NCBI GenBank assembly: GCA_020284085.1 | Contig: JACEVL010000409.1 | Coordinates: 156,001-220,000, forward strand | Length of the DNA stretch: 64,000 bases | Reading direction: 5' to 3' | Source: Aporrectodea caliginosa | Lineage: Eukaryota > Annelida > Clitellata > Crassiclitellata > Lumbricidae | Shown: positions 12,537-25,980 of the stretch, one piece after another | Layout of the letters: every line of letters starts with the position of its first letter | Position numbering within the stretch: position 1 is the first letter of the stretch | Program-made: the position numbers and the translations under genes | Notes under the pieces: generated by a model | What the model saw: only the letters and a program-made list of their open reading frames with translations | Told to the model about the DNA's origin: nothing | The model's database searches: none

Positions 12537-12600
<64 letters not shown>

Positions 12601-12790
12601 TTATATATATATGTTTATACACAGTATGCATATATCTTAGTGCAATAACCATTTATTGATTGCATATTGCACTGATATAGGGTGATGTCAGCAGTTTTAG
12701 ACACACACACACACATACACATACACACACACACACGCGCACGCGCCCCGCACACACACACAAACACATACACACATGTCATATAATTGT
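12470..12790. repeat. (TA)n and (CA)n microsatellites
   Basis: (TA)n runs lie at 12473-12490 and 12539-12612, followed by an interrupted (CA)n run with CGCG interruptions at 12701-12775. The alternating purine-pyrimidine tracts could adopt cruciform or Z-DNA. The open frames here are low-complexity artefacts. Confidence 0.9.
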
Positions 12791-14459
12791 ACTTTATATG
12801 TTTACTGTATACATGTATATGTGTATGTATATCATCTTGTTTAGTCTTGTGACATTGCATGCATACCGTTATGCATACAGATGTTCAGGAATATGTACGA
12901 GCATGAGGTCAGCCTGCCAATTGGTCGCCTTATTAATAGGCTATTCTTTGGGCCTTTTGAGAGGTGTATGTGTGTATGAGTGTGTGAACACAGATTAGAG
13001 GGCCTAAGTTTATTTTCTGCTTAGAAAGGAACAAGTTTGGCCAGTTAGAAAGGCTTAATACTGCACTAAAATTTAAATCTTAGGCAAATAATTTTATATT
13101 TAATGTACTTTGGATGTAATCATATCTACATGTATGTGTGTTTACGATGAGCATATATTCATATACACAACAAAACAAGCTTACTAGGGTCAGTCAGTTA
13201 GGCTGCCATGCCATTTATGCCCTGTGCTCTACTTTAATATCTCAGATTTCTTTGGTATTCATTACTAGCCCCATTGAGAAGATGGAAGGCTGAGTGTGCA
13301 GGCACTGGATTTTTTGGATGTTCACTATCAACATAGTAACCATGGTCATATTTTTGTTCTTAGCTTCACTGCAATGGCCAGAGTTGTATTCACTGCACCA
13401 ATCCTCCACTCAGAGAGCAAAGGGAGAAAATTTAGACACAGGCGTGCAAATGATTAATTCCCTAAATTCATATGTAATTTAGCAGGCGTTTATGTATGCC
13501 TACAACCGAATTCAGGGAAAAAGTATGAATTGCACTGTCATTATTCCGATAAAACTCGAATTTCATGGAATATTTAAACAACCCACATTTAATAATTTGG
13601 TGCATCACACACCCAAAATGAATGTCCCATGCAAAATATATTACAAAGCTTATAATATCACTAACGAGGTCACACAGTTGATTGAAAGCTTACAATATCA
13701 CTAATCAGATCACACAGTTGATTGTTCTCAGATAGCACTCAGTGACAGCCAGTGACAGTCACAGTTTCAGAAATCCTTTGACACAGGTGGCCGCAAAGAA
13801 CAGTCCACGGCACAGCCCGAGTTCTTAGCAACAAGAACCTGATTATCCAAATAAGTGTCAGAGATTAGAAAACAATGACAAAACCACTGTAAAAACGCCA
13901 AGATCATTGCATTTCGCGACATTTAACAGAATTTTGGTGATTACACAGAAGCATCGCAATTTGCAATTTCAGGATCCTTTTCCCATCTGTATAATCATGT
14001 ATTTGGTTGTGCCCTAGAAATGGGGTCAGCAGGTGTTTGTAAATACGTGTTCGTAATGTATATAATCTCTGCTGTTGGCTGATGTTAAGCTGTATAGAGA
14101 TTTAAGTGATTTATGTAGAGCAACGTAAGTTCATATCTACGTCTACTGCTGAACAGCAGTGTTATTTTCCTTCAGATAATATCATTGTATTTAGTTTATT
14201 TGTTGTTTCTGTGGTTGAGGTGAAAAAAAAGTGTTCATAATATTCAGGAAATATGTACGTGTCTGAACATTTATGTGTCACCTTTTTATAACCTACATGG
14301 GGTTTTGAATATCAGGATAAAGAGTGAAATTACTGTTTTCAAGCTATGGTGTTAAAGAATATATAGACTATTGTATGTGCCATGGTAATGTAATGCGACA
14401 GAGTGTCTATAATTGTACTTTACCTGATATGTATATACAAGTGATCGAATGAATGTACC
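12791..14459. other. Intergenic, no gene recognised
   Basis: Apart from a 40-bp tandem duplication at 13645-13724 nothing is recognised. Short open frames (12798-12998, 13294-13482, 13492-13704) lack domain or splice support. Confidence 0.4.
13645..13724 (+). repeat. 40-bp tandem duplication (2 copies)
   Basis: Two adjacent 40-bp units begin AAAGCTTA and end CACACAGTTGATTG, differing at about four positions. Confidence 0.85.
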
Positions 14460-14745
14460 AGTATTGTGAATGCATGTATGTGTGCATGTATGTGTATGTG
14501 TGTATGTATGAATGTAAGTATGTACGTATGTACATATGTATGGATGGATGTATGTATGTATATGTTTGTGTGTATGTGTGTAGATATGCATGCAGGCTTG
14601 CATATATATATATATATGTATGTTTGGATGCATGTATGTATGGTACGGTATGTGCGGTATGTACAGTATGCATGAATGTACTGTTTTTTTTACTATCGAT
14701 GTATGCGTGCAAGTATGTATGAATGTAGGCCTAAGTATGGAGGTA
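14460..14745 (+). repeat. Interrupted (TATG)n microsatellite
   Basis: About 280 bp of imperfect TATG/TGTATG repeats with a short (TA)n core at 14602-14617. Cys/Met/Tyr-rich and His/Ile/Tyr-rich open frames on both strands derive from the repeat. Confidence 0.9.
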
Positions 14746-15237
14746 TGTGATTATGTAGACGTAATATGAATGAAATCTAGCTGAGTAAGCATTCTGTTTG
14801 CCAGCCTGCAGCCAATGGCAAATAGTTTTCTTAAGGGCCGGCCTACTTCACCTGAGAGAACTGAGCAGGCTTAATATTACTGCCTTATATCTGTTCACCG
14901 GTATGGTCATGTTCAAAGTCTCAGTTAAATATACCATGAACAAGTCGTCCAATGAAATTGAGCGCTTCGTTCATTCAGCTTTTCTTTCTCTGGCACGGCG
15001 GTCATATTATTTGTTCCTATGCTGCCTCAGGCAAGTTCTCCAACTCAGGTAATTACCTAGAATTCGGTAAAGCTCAGTTTCCAGCTGCTAACTAGTTGTT
15101 GATAGATGTGGGTAAACTGTGCGTTTGGATTGATGTTGGCATTATTCTCTCGGAGTGTATGGTAGCATGCTGATCAGGACTAAGGTTAAGTGATGTAAGG
15201 TAAAGTAATCTCTCTAATAGAGAGTGACATGATGAAT

Positions 15238-15400
15238 TTCCCCACGGTTAAACCGCGGTAACCGCAGTAAATCCCGTGGTAAATCCCGCTGTAATGGGGA
15301 CAACAATTGCGGTAATACCGTGGTAGTGGGGTTTACTCTTGCGGTGATACCATGTTTATGGGGGAATGAACCGGCGATAAAACCGGGGTAATGGTAACTA
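15238..15400 (+). repeat. GC-richer degenerate repeat (CCGCGGTAA-like)
   Basis: About 160 bp built from variants of CCGCGGTAAN and GCGGTAATACCGTGG, with many small inverted repeats (for example CCGCGG and CGGTAATACCG). It is out of character with the AT-rich surroundings. No mobile-element ends were found. Confidence 0.5.
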
Positions 15401-15895
15401 TTATATTTCTATAGTTTATAGACTATATAGTATACAGTAACTTACTTCCTTCGGTACAGCTACTTACTTACTTAACTTAAAATTCCAGTTTTTTTACTTC
15501 CATTCACTTTTCAACGCTACAGGCTCATTTCAATTGTACTTCCTGTGTATGGAATTATTTTAAAATAAACTGTTCAGAAAATGTTAGGCCTACCGAATTT
15601 GTTTGAAAAGTAATTGTACAGGTAGTTCAACTTAAAGTGTTACCAGCTGATGTTGATGTTGATGAATTAATTTTTAACGTACCGGTAGTAGTCACGTGTC
15701 ATTCTTAGAGTTACAAGTACAATCTCAAATAGTCCAGGCCCCAGGGTGATGTTAAGAACTTGAGAACTGAACATCTTTATTTCCAGAATCCTACTACAGT
15801 TAGGGCTTGGTTAATGCAAACTGTTGATATGATAATCTGTTTTTGCATATGTTTTATTAATGCAATGAGCAATACAAATAGCACTGGTCATGAAC

Positions 15896-15985
<90 letters not shown>

Positions 15986-15988
15986 CTA

Positions 15989-16049
<61 letters not shown>

Positions 16050-16300
16050 GTATTATTATTATTATCAAAATCTAATGTGACTGGAAGGGCTATCCCTCTT
16101 CCATCTCGGGCTAAGGGTCAACAAAAGAATCGGCAAAGGCCACAGCGTTAAAGTGCTGATTTGTCAACGAAAGTCTTTGAAAGAGAAAGGTCGTCTCTCT
16201 GAGTTCTTCCGTCGCCTTTGTCAGATGATGGCCCATCTCTGTAATAAATACAGATATTATTATTATTATTATTTTTAATTTTTAATTTTTTTTGCCCAAG

Positions 16301-16333
<33 letters not shown>

Positions 16334-16369
16334 TTTATATTATTATTATTATTATTAGGCCTATTATTA
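15896..16369. repeat. (ATC)n / (TTA)n trinucleotide arrays
   Basis: A nearly pure (ATC)n run lies at about 15898-15984 and runs directly into (TTA)n at 15986-16062. Further (ATT)n runs at 16255-16275 and 16300-16365 flank a 180-bp unique piece. The Ser-, Ile- and Asp-homopolymer open frames here are artefacts. Confidence 0.95.
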
Positions 16370-16819
16370 GAAACTTCTATAGCACAGATGTGTAATTCAG
16401 AAAGTATCAACTGATGGTGCCTCAAAACCGTACCATAATCAAACCCCTCGAAAATTATGCCTGTGACTCAGTACAGCTACTGAGTAACGTAGTTTTAAGA
16501 ATTTGAACCATTCAACCTTTTTCAGCGGCTCTGGAGTTCCTAAGAGAAAAAGTCTGAAAAACTTAAGATTTAGATGAATGGAGAAGCAGTTTACTTGGTG
16601 CTGACCTGACTGAACCTCTTCAGATGCAGTATATAACAACTGCACAGATGAATGACAAGACAAACAAAAACTGTCAAATGAAACCTAAATCATAATGTCA
16701 TATGCATAGAAATGATGTACCGATGTCCCAGTGAATGACTACCAAGCAGAGCGTAAGTGGTGTCATGTATAAAGTAAATAATAGAAGAACAAGCACCGAA
16801 CTCTGCAAGACACCACATG

Positions 16820-17060
16820 TTAGCACAGGGCTGGGCGACTACCGGGTAATTGCCACTTAGATATACTCACTGAGTGCTTGGGCGGAGTTGTTGCAAACCA
16901 AATTAAGGCAGGACAAGAAACTACAAACCAATGCTGCAGACCATGCAAATGAAGAGCATGGTCAACAGTATCAAAGACAGCAGACAAGTCAAGAAGAACA
17001 AGTACTGTTACTCTGTCCCTGTCCATTGAAGGCCAGAAGGGCAGTTTCTGTCGAATGAAA
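16820..17060 (-). mobile_element. Non-LTR retrotransposon reverse-transcriptase fragment
   Basis: On the minus strand, 17026 downward reads VLVLLDLSAVFDTVDHALHL, the conserved RT block that contains the first catalytic aspartate in L2/CR1-type LINEs (LDLSAAFDTVDH). The frame continues to an HWF motif and then degrades. No YADD box follows in order, so this is a truncated, inactive fragment. Its exact ends are not visible; related sequence may extend from about 16440 to 17260. Confidence 0.8.
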
Positions 17061-17573
17061 CTTATGATTTGGAGACTGTAGGAGAGAAATGAGCAAGTTG
17101 GATGTTTGGTGAGTTTGCATACGATTCATAAGTGCATGTTGAAGAATGTTAGAAACAAAATTCAAAGCTCAGATATGCCTGTAATTTGAGAGGTCCCCAG
17201 AATTGAGAGAAGAAAGTGCGTTATGTACAGCTGTTGATTTATATATGGAAGAGAACAAATGGGTTGTGAAGTCTCACAACTTCTGGCTGCGTTTCAGTAT
17301 CATTAGCCCAAAAAGGACCAGAAACGGGTAAAATGATAATTTATGACTGGTTGTAATCGGTCTTTGTGAACCATAACACCATCTAAGAAAGAAATTAATG
17401 CAAGTGGTGTCAGACAACAGTAGCAAATAAAACTCAAGTGAAAAACCAGTCCATGGAACCCAACAGTATGCAAGGGCCTGAGTGGGGTTTAAAACAAACC
17501 AGACCATGGAGATGGATATATGAATTTGCTGATAGATTTATCTTCTCTGGGTTATATATGCAGTCCATATATG

Positions 17574-17576
<3 letters not shown>

Positions 17577-17611
<35 letters not shown>

Positions 17612-17640
17612 TAATATATTTATTATATATATATCGATAA
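17577..17640. repeat. (TA)n microsatellite
   Basis: An AT-only run of (TA)n with ATAATATAT interruptions. It is followed at 17681-17700 by the tail motif TGGTGCTATATAAA found in many places in this window. Confidence 0.9.
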
Positions 17641-17700
17641 TATTTGAATTGCTTGTGTGTATAACTGTATATTTATAGGGTGGAAGTGGTGCTATATAAA

Positions 17701-19302
17701 TGTCCTGGTACATTACATGAAATTAGAACACATTATTCTTGATGACTGTCCATAGTGGGGTGACTGAACTGAACCATTTCATTTTATAGGCCCTATGTGA
17801 TTGGTAACTTGTCCTTTTCAGCGTCATGCTTTTTTAAGGACAGCAAGCCTTTGGCTGACTACATTGTACTGTAGCCAGTATAATGTCCAGTTTTTGTACC
17901 TGATTTATCTTAAACCGAGACCAAAATTCTCCATTTGCAGCACTTGATATAGAAGAATAATAATCTGATGATAACAACTCCATTTGTGTGTTTGATTAAT
18001 TTTAAGGTCAGATTAATATAACCCAGATTAATTTGAAACCCAGATTAATGCTGTCATTGTGTCCTTGATATAATTTGAACTCAACAAAAAATGTTACCTG
18101 TGTACATTTGGCTTACTTCAAGTTACAAAATACAGTGTTCATTTGTACACTTGACAAGTCTGAAACCAAGAATAGTAATTCTTTTTGACAGTATTCTTTG
18201 TAATATGAATATATATACTTCTGCTGGTAATGGCAAGACACTTGTAATCTTAACATGGAGGCATATCTGTGCTTCATGCAGAACACTTATAATATTGTAC
18301 ACACAATACGTATGTAGTATGAATGGTTTCCTTTGACTGCAACCTCACTTCAATATCAGTCCAAAGTACTGGTCTTTGACAGTAATCTCAGTCAGGTAGT
18401 ACTGTTTATACCACTGCACCCCAAGTATTCATCTCACATTTTAAATGCTCATTTAATGTGTACTTTTCTATGTTAGTTTCCTTAAAATGCTATAATTTTA
18501 TATTTTGTGTCTTTCCAAAATTTTCGTTTTTAAATTTCCGTCATACTCTTTTGTTTGCTGTTAGGCCTAATTATAATTATTTATAGTTGTCATTTCTTTC
18601 CAGGAGTTTGCAGTTTTTCATTTTTTTAATAGTTTCCATATTTGTTCAATTCAAAATTCCAAAATGAGCCTGTTTCTTTCAGTATTTTGCAGAATTCTTT
18701 GCATTAATAATTTGCAATACTTAATTATGATTTAAAATTTTTATGTTTTTGTGGACATCCAAATTTTCACACTACAGAGTCTAGGAAAAATTTGTGCCAA
18801 CGAAAGTAGTCTACTGCATTGCTGAGATAAGACTTGAACAGGTAATATGCTGGAGATCTGATGGCCAAACTTTTCTCTCTGTCTCTCTCTGCCACTCTTG
18901 ATATGTGTTGGATGGTCAGTGGCAGCTGTCTGGCTTGCTGGTCCGTCAAGTACTTGGCTGTTATTCACTGTACATGATCAGTGCGTGTCTGCAGCCGAGC
19001 CACTTTAGGGCTACTTGACCTCGTTAGCTGCCTTTGACCTGGCATAAATGGAGTCAGACTGACTAACCTGACTTATTTAAGCGTCCTGAGTGAAGTGACT
19101 TCCTTGACTAATGGGACTTCATTACGGAGACAACCATTAATTATAGCGAGAAATGAAAACAACATCCTAGTTTCTGTTCTACACAATCTCTTTGCGACCT
19201 GTCAGCTTGATACCGTGAATAAACGAAATTGATTGATTATTATTATTATATTCGTTTATCGGCACACAAAAAACAGCTGACACACCGCAACTGATTACAG
19301 AT

Positions 19303-19334
<32 letters not shown>

Positions 19335-22300
19335 CCTGCTACCAAACTTTGTCCAATCTTTATCCTAGTAATTTTGTCTGCCTTTGTAATACATTTACTC
19401 TAGTTCTCCCTGCTTAGGTTTTTACGAGCGGAACTTCAGTTTATGTACATGCAATAATATCAGTTGATCCCTCCACAGTCTCAATGACTTCATTTGAGTC
19501 TTGCATACAGTTTCATATTGTACTAGTAAAGTTTTATATAGCCTCTGAGAGAAACTTGCTCACGTGTTATGAAGTATTCAGGTAATACTGAGATGAAAAT
19601 TTATGATAAATTTTTTCAGAATGAAACTTTCATAACAGTATTTAACATTAAAATTTTTATGCTTATGAATATGAATTACCATTAATGCCATGCCTGCCGA
19701 GACACAGACAGTGGCCAGGAACAGTCTTTCCATGAGCAACTGTTTCATGTTGTCTGATTTTACTGTTATGATAACATTAACAACTTTCAAAACACAAGCT
19801 CTACTAAGGACATGCAATCAGGGTGAGCATACTGAAAAAGTACTTAACAAGTTAAATAAATTAAAAGATCACTTCAATCTTTTTGCGTTAAAGATCTTGA
19901 TTCAATATGTGAAAGGGTTAGAGTTGTTGCTTGCTGTTCAGGGTGATTTACAAATTGTTATTGTTACAATATTACAATATTTGAAAATGAACAAGTTGTG
20001 AAACGTTCTCATTATAACATATGCGTAAAACTGAAGCTATTGTAGAAAATTAACCTTTATACACTTGTTCCACACCAGGAAGCAACAATGTCCTTGTCCC
20101 GACTCCTTAGGCACCAATTTTTGTCTAGACACACCTGTTTATGTTATCTTTGAACAGGATCCCTATAGATCCTTTTGCCTCTATTCATAAATATAGTGGA
20201 ACAATTCCTAGTTGACTCTGGTGGATCCATGACTGAACTGTTTAATCTAAGCAATGCGTTCTTACAGAGAAGAAATCAAGACGTCTCTGCTACTTGAAGA
20301 GCATGCTGAGCTCTGATCAATCATTATAGATTGAATTGTAACACCATATCCTGTTACCTGTTCCCAGAGCCTTTTGTTTGCTTGGTCTAAAAGCTTCACG
20401 AGAAAAACAAAATATTTGCAGCATCTGCGAGGAAGCATTAACAGATAACAGAAATTAAGCCTGATATACAGAGAAGTCGTTAGACACTGGTCTCGCTGAC
20501 TGTAAACAGTTCTCGGCGGAAGTCTAAACAATAGGAACTAGGTCAATTATATATATAACCCCGGCTCAGTCACTTACGGATTGGATTCGCTACGGATTTC
20601 ATTGTCTGCACAATCGTCTTCAATCGCAGTACAAACGACGTGCATTGTGGTTTCACGATTCTTTCGAGTTTAGCAAAGATGTTGTCGACTGTCGAGGATT
20701 CATTCTGGACTTACGCTCATGACAATATATGGAAGCTCGATCGATTTTCCAACTGTGGTTAGCTCTGTGCTTTTTCTGATTGTGGATAGTTTGGAATTTT
20801 TCAACTTTGAATAGCTCCAGTTTTGCGTGTTGGATTTTCTGATTGCTCATTTTGGATTAGCAACAGAGGACTGGGCTTTGTTTGTGGATTGTTCCAATCA
20901 CTTTTTGTCAGATGCAGTTACAGCTACCGGTATTCTCTCTATTTCTGTTCCTGCCTGATATCAAGCATGGGTAGAATAGCATTACCTTCAGTGACTTTAG
21001 CCTGGTGACCTATATAAAACTTTGCTAATACAATATGATACTGTACTTGCTTCAGATAAGTACTCTTCGGTTGCCACGTACAACCGTCTGCATAGGATGT
21101 TAGAATACAATTTTGAAGTTGTTAGTTTAAGACAACAGATACAATTATTGGATAGCTAGTTGTAACTGTGTGCTTAAGGTTTTGAGGACTCAGAATTTTA
21201 GGTTATCCTACAGAAATGTGCTTAAGGGTGTAGCCTTTGATCAAGATAGTAGGACTAAGGCCTTCTTGCTAAGTAGAATTGTTTGGCAATATCTGGTCTG
21301 TCATTGCATAGAATTTAATGACTTTTATTGTGAGTTGTTTGACTACTGAACTGACTTGAATATTAATAATCTAATATTGGTCTTTTATGGTTTCGAGTTC
21401 AGAGGTTAAATCCACCATTGAACTGAGACTTATACTTAGAATGAACTTGAGTGGATTTTTATTAAGAATTTATTACTAGGGTACACATATATGTATACAT
21501 GCTTATCATATCTAACATTAATATAAAATAATATTGTTATCAATCGCTAGCATAGAGATCACCTCTTATTAGTTCTGAGGAGTAGTGCTAAAAGAAAATT
21601 TATAATTGTTACAAACTACTAATTAAGATATATGTGACATTTTCGAAGATGCGAGACAAAGCCAAAGAACCGCTTGTAATAAAAATGATAGATTTAGAGA
21701 ACCGCCTGGCTTTCAAGTAAAGACGCTGGGGGTATGCAATGTGTCTTCAAGTGGACAACAAGTAATAATTTGAACATTTGGTAATCATTTTTCTCGTGCA
21801 GGCATTGGCCCGTTGTCTGAAATAAGGGCCTGAGTTAATTCATGTAATGGCCAGATTTATATAGCACTCCAATAAAAATGCTCAACATGTTGACTTTGTA
21901 GTGGCTTATAGGCGTGTGCGCTGTTTACCTGTTTGACACGATTTGGTGCGTAGTCAGCACAATGAAGATAAAGACGCTCTTTTAAGATTTTGCGTGCTTT
22001 ACAGCGAAGATAAAGACGCTCTTTTAAGATTCTGCGTGCTTTGCTGCTCTGGAAACGTTTGACTATGGATTAAAATTGAGCCCAGGTGAGACATAGTATG
22101 AAGTAGAGTCAGTGGAACAAGAATATTGACAAATGCACAATGTGTTTAGCCTCATAGCTTCGAAACTTATCCAGGGCATCCAGTTAGCATTCAAGGAATT
22201 TTTAATTGTAATCTTTTGTAATGGTAATCGTAGGTTTGTATTGGGCTTCCCTAACAGAGAAACTCATCAGAGGTCCTCCTGACGTGATAACACAAAGCCA

Positions 22301-22436
22301 AAGTAGTTTTCAGGTGCTTACTCAACAGAGGTCAAGCACGGACAAAGAGGTACTGTGTATGCTAATGTAAGGACTTCTGTGGTGCTGTTATCATATTGCC
22401 CAGTTCATAGGTCAATGGTTGCTTCCAGTTAAATCG
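17701..22436. other. Intergenic, no gene recognised
   Basis: No exon with splice support and no recognisable domain. Small repeats are a (TTGA)n run at 19303-19333 and a 42-bp tandem duplication at 21964-22047. The longest frame (19690-20001, + strand) has no family resemblance. Confidence 0.4.
21964..22047 (+). repeat. 42-bp tandem duplication (2 copies)
   Basis: Two adjacent units start GAAGATAAAGACGCTCTTTT and end near GCGTGCTTT, with only two or three differences. Confidence 0.9.
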
Positions 22437-23880
22437 TTATTATTATTATTACTATTATTATTACAAAATTTTTAACAAAATCACACAAATGCGAATCTGA
22501 GACGAGGTTAGTCGGTAACCAGGTGAAGAGCTGTTAGATATCCAAATTCTTGAGAGCCAATGAGAAATTTAGTGAGTCTTGAGGCGTTTCTTAAAGAAGA
22601 GAAAGGGTTCAAGCATTGGACAAACATTGGTTATTGGTTCCATTCCTTATGGGTAGCAACATGGAATGCATGAGAGCGTATAACAGTGCTCGACCACAAG
22701 ACCCATACCCGAAGATTGCAGACTACGTAGCTGCATGTAAGGAGAGAGTACGAGTAGTGGTTGCTCATGAGGGTTTTTTATAGGTATGACAAGCCAGTTT
22801 ATATCTTATTCTGAATTCTACAGGAAGCCAATGCAACTGACCGAACAGAGTTAAGGAGTTTGAATGAGAAGATGCATGCAGAACCATGGAAGCCAGCGAA
22901 TTTTGGATGTGTGGATTGACGCCTGTTGACTTCAAGATCTGATATGCCTGCAAACACAGAGCTGGCATGATCAAGGTGAGAGCAGACAAGAGAGCAGGCT
23001 ATGGTCTGTGACATGTCCTTGGTAAGAGCAGACCTTATGCGGAGTATTGCCCTGATGTAGTAGAAACAAGATTTGCCAAGGTTTGTTATGTGGGATTGGA
23101 ATGTGAGATTACTACTGTCCATACTGACCCAAAGTGTTTTGACAGTCTTTGATAGCCGGACAAGAGTGCCAGCAAGGTCAACGCTGGAATAAGAATGGAA
23201 AGAGCGCAGTCGTTGGCGTGAGCCAAACGTGATTGCCTCCGACTTATATCGGTTTATAGCAAGACCGTTGAAGCAGAACCATGCATGCACTGAAGAGCAG
23301 ACTCTTCAAGTATTACTTTGCCGAACCGATCCGTTGGTAACAGAGCAATGAAAAGCTGAGTATCATCGGAGTACTGGTGTAATTGAACTCCAACGTCATT
23401 GACTATGCAGCTGATTGGTGAGCTGAAGATCATGAATAGTATGGGGGTAGGGAGGCGAGAACAGATCCATGAGAGACACCCAACAGTGTAGAGAGAAGGA
23501 TCCGATCGAGCAGACCAATGCCCACTTGCTGAGACTTATTGAAGAGGTATGAAGCTAGCCAGTTTAAGGTACTACCAAAGACACCAAAGCTTTTACCGAG
23601 TCTAGAGTCTACTCTAGACTATAGTAGCTGGTAGTCGACAGTGTCGAAAGCAGCACTTACGTCGAGGCATACTGAGAGACACGGTTTTTATTTATCAATA
23701 GAGGAGAAGATGTTGACCAGCGTAAAGGCTAGAGCAGTTCCAGTGGAGTAGCCTTCATGGTAAGCTGATTGATTTGAACTGAAATTAGGAGATAAAGTAA
23801 TGTGTTTTGTGATCCGTGCAAGGGAGAGATGTTCAAGTATCTTTAAAATGTTATTAATCAGAATCTGCTGGGCAGACAAG
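22437..23880 (-). mobile_element. L2/CR1-like LINE, 5'-truncated, broken RT ORF
   Basis: Read on the minus strand. 23879-23690 gives LARITKHITLSPNFSSNQSA and GYSTGTALAF (RT N-terminal blocks), and 23290-22800 gives a frame with WFCFNGLAINRYKSEAITFG and SHLDHASSVFAG (RT palm and thumb region). 22990-22765 gives QLHWLPVEFRIRYKLACHTY, the end of L2/CR1 ORF2. The parts are in the right order but in different frames, with a missing stretch around the YADD box. The 3' end is an (ATT)n tail at 22437-22465. The 3' region (22470-22750) recurs at 51,140-51,430. It is inactive. Confidence 0.85.
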
Positions 23881-23990
23881 GTTGTAGGCTGGTAGGCAAC
23901 TTACTCCCACAGGATGCTCCAAATACAGCAAAATTTCTATTCTGCACCTCAGAAGTTTGGGCCGGTGGGACAATGCATTTGTTCTGTGGA

Positions 23991-24620
23991 TAGTTGTTTT
24001 GTAGCCATGCCCTTGGCCCCTTAACATCACTCTGCACTTCTTGACTTGAACACTGGATTTTGATATTGCACTGGTGGCCTGCTCGTGCAAAGTTCACTTT
24101 CTTGGCGCGGCGTTGGCGCCATATGCGGCTGTTTTGTTCTGCTGATAAATTTCAATGAGTTACAATCATTTATAGAAGAAAAATGATTAAGTGTTCAGAT
24201 TATTACTGGTTGTCCACTTCAAGACAGGTTGCCTATCCGCCAAGCGTCTTTGCTTGAGAGCCAGGCGGTTATATTAATTTAATTTTTTTAAAGCTGTGAT
24301 GCGGCTAGTTGTTTTGTAGCCATGCCCTTGGCCCCTTAACATCACTCTGCACGTCTTGACTTGAACACTGGATTTTGATATTGCACTGGTGGCCTGCTCG
24401 TGCAAAGTTCACTTTCTTGGCGCGGCGTTGGCGCCATATGCGGCTGTTTTGTTCTGCTGATAAATTTCAATGAGTTACAATCATTTATAGAAGAAAAATG
24501 ATTAAGTGTTCAGATTATTACTGGTTGTCCACTTCAAGACAGGTTGCCTATCCGCCAAGCGTCTTTGCTTGAGAGCCAGGCGGTTATATTAATTTAATTG
24601 TTTTAAAGCTGTGATGCGGC
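23991..24620 (+). repeat. 315-bp tandem duplication, about 99% identical
   Basis: The segment 23991-24305 is repeated directly at 24306-24620. By eye only two mismatches are seen (CTTCTTGACT versus CGTCTTGACT; AATTTTTTTAAA versus AATTGTTTTAAA). The unit includes TTGGCGCGGCGTTGGCGCCA and an AGAAGAAAAATGATTAAGTG stretch. No coding function was recognised; the near-identity means a recent event. Confidence 0.95.
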
Positions 24621-24706
24621 TGTGTGTGGTTGAGTCAGCTATGGCCCTTTGAACTGACAACTGCCTTGCAGTGTATGCTTCATGTATTCTTGGTATTACT
24701 CAAGAG

Positions 24707-25088
24707 CAGGGGTGTCAGAAAGCCGGCCTGCGTGGCCCACCGACAATGTTTTTCTGGTCCGCAGAGCCTTGCGTTAGAAAGACTACACAATTTGATTTAT
24801 AACAGAAGTTCATATTTGTAATTTTTTCACTGTGTATAAAGCGAAATCAAATTGCTGTGCTAGCAACAGACTGATAATGAGGATAAAAATTAAGATTTTA
24901 TAAGCCAAATCTGACTGTTTGTATGCTAAAAATTGCGTCATGTAAGATTTAGTTTTGCAAACATTTCTGGGAATGGACTCATGAGTCCATTCCAGACCCC
25001 TACCCTATTTTGCTCAGGCACACCCGACCTGCCACATGCTGGAAAATATTGTCACTGGCCCACCATTAAACATGTTTTGACACCTCTG
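24707..25088. mobile_element. hAT-type MITE (CAGGGGTGTC termini)
   Basis: The left end CAGGGGTGTCAGAAAGCC and the right end GTTTTGACACCTCTG are inverted repeats. A second inner inverted match involves TGGCCCACC on both sides. CAGGGGTGTCAAA with GGCCC is a recurrent terminus of nonautonomous hAT elements in animals. Flanking octamers (CTCAAGAG, CTCTGTAA) do not match, so the target duplication is lost or the ends are slightly misplaced. Length 382 bp; no ORF of note. Confidence 0.6.
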
Positions 25089-25733
25089 CTCTGTAAAGAT
25101 GAGTCTGTGTTCATGACTCATGGCAAAGTGTGGCAAAATATACTCGTTTAAATTGCAAGGTCGGTCGTGACTGAGTTTCTCAAAGTCTGCACTGTCGCGA
25201 AGGCAGATCTATGGGGGCCAGACAGATGTGTGGATCAAATCTGTTTTGACACTGTCAGATTGATTTCTTGTCAGTAAGAGAAGAGAAGTTTGTCTTTGCA
25301 GAGGTTCTTAATTTATAGATTGACCCTGAAGCCTGAGTACAATCCTGCTGTGAGCGTTAATAATACGCTGAGCATATTTAGACCCCTCTCAGCAGGAGTC
25401 AGCTGCCGTGCAAGAAAGCAATAAATATGAAATTGTTTAGATTTATGGAACTCTTTGAAATACACTTGCAACATTGTTGAGTCTCTGTGGCCTGTCAAAT
25501 TTTGGTCTTGTTTTTCTTGTGCCATCCATCTGAATGGCTTACCTGTGAATCTGCTGATCCATATGGCCAGGGTTGCTACATTCATCTTTCACCAATCTCA
25601 CCCTTGAGAGTGTCTAAAATGTGCTCTGTAAATGGCAGTATACATGCATTGTGTACTTGAACACTGTTCTGTTTTGCTTGGGCTGGACTGGGATTGTCTC
25701 TGAATGAACATCTTGAAAGGGTGATAAATGCTC

Positions 25734-25980
25734 TGACTGACTGACTGAAATAGCCAAATGACTGACCGAATTACTGAATGACTGACTGAATGACTGACTG
25801 AATGACTGACCGAATGACTGACCAAATGGCTGAGTGAATGACAGATCAAATGGCTGAATGATTGACTGAACAAATGACTGAATGATTGACCAAATGGCTG
25901 AATTATTGACTGACTGATTGAATGACTGAATGACTGCCTGAATGAGTGAGTAAGTTAACGAATGAATGAAGACTGACAGC
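25734..25980 (+). repeat. TGAC/TGAA minisatellite
   Basis: Degenerate tandem array of ACTGACTGAATG-type units with a 4-bp base period. The Ser/Gln/Val-rich frames on the minus strand come from the repeat. Confidence 0.9.

Noticed and set aside
14352..14722. His/Tyr/Ile and Cys/Met/Tyr frames
   Set aside because: Microsatellite artefacts of the TATG repeat.
15760..16075. Frames with long Ile, Tyr, Asp and Ser runs
   Set aside because: Translations of (ATC)n and (TTA)n arrays, not proteins.
17274..17507. Minus-strand frame with some resemblance to the RT PQGS-YADD segment
   Set aside because: It lies upstream of the AFDTVDH block on the minus strand, the wrong order for one LINE copy, and key residues are missing; the resemblance is too weak.
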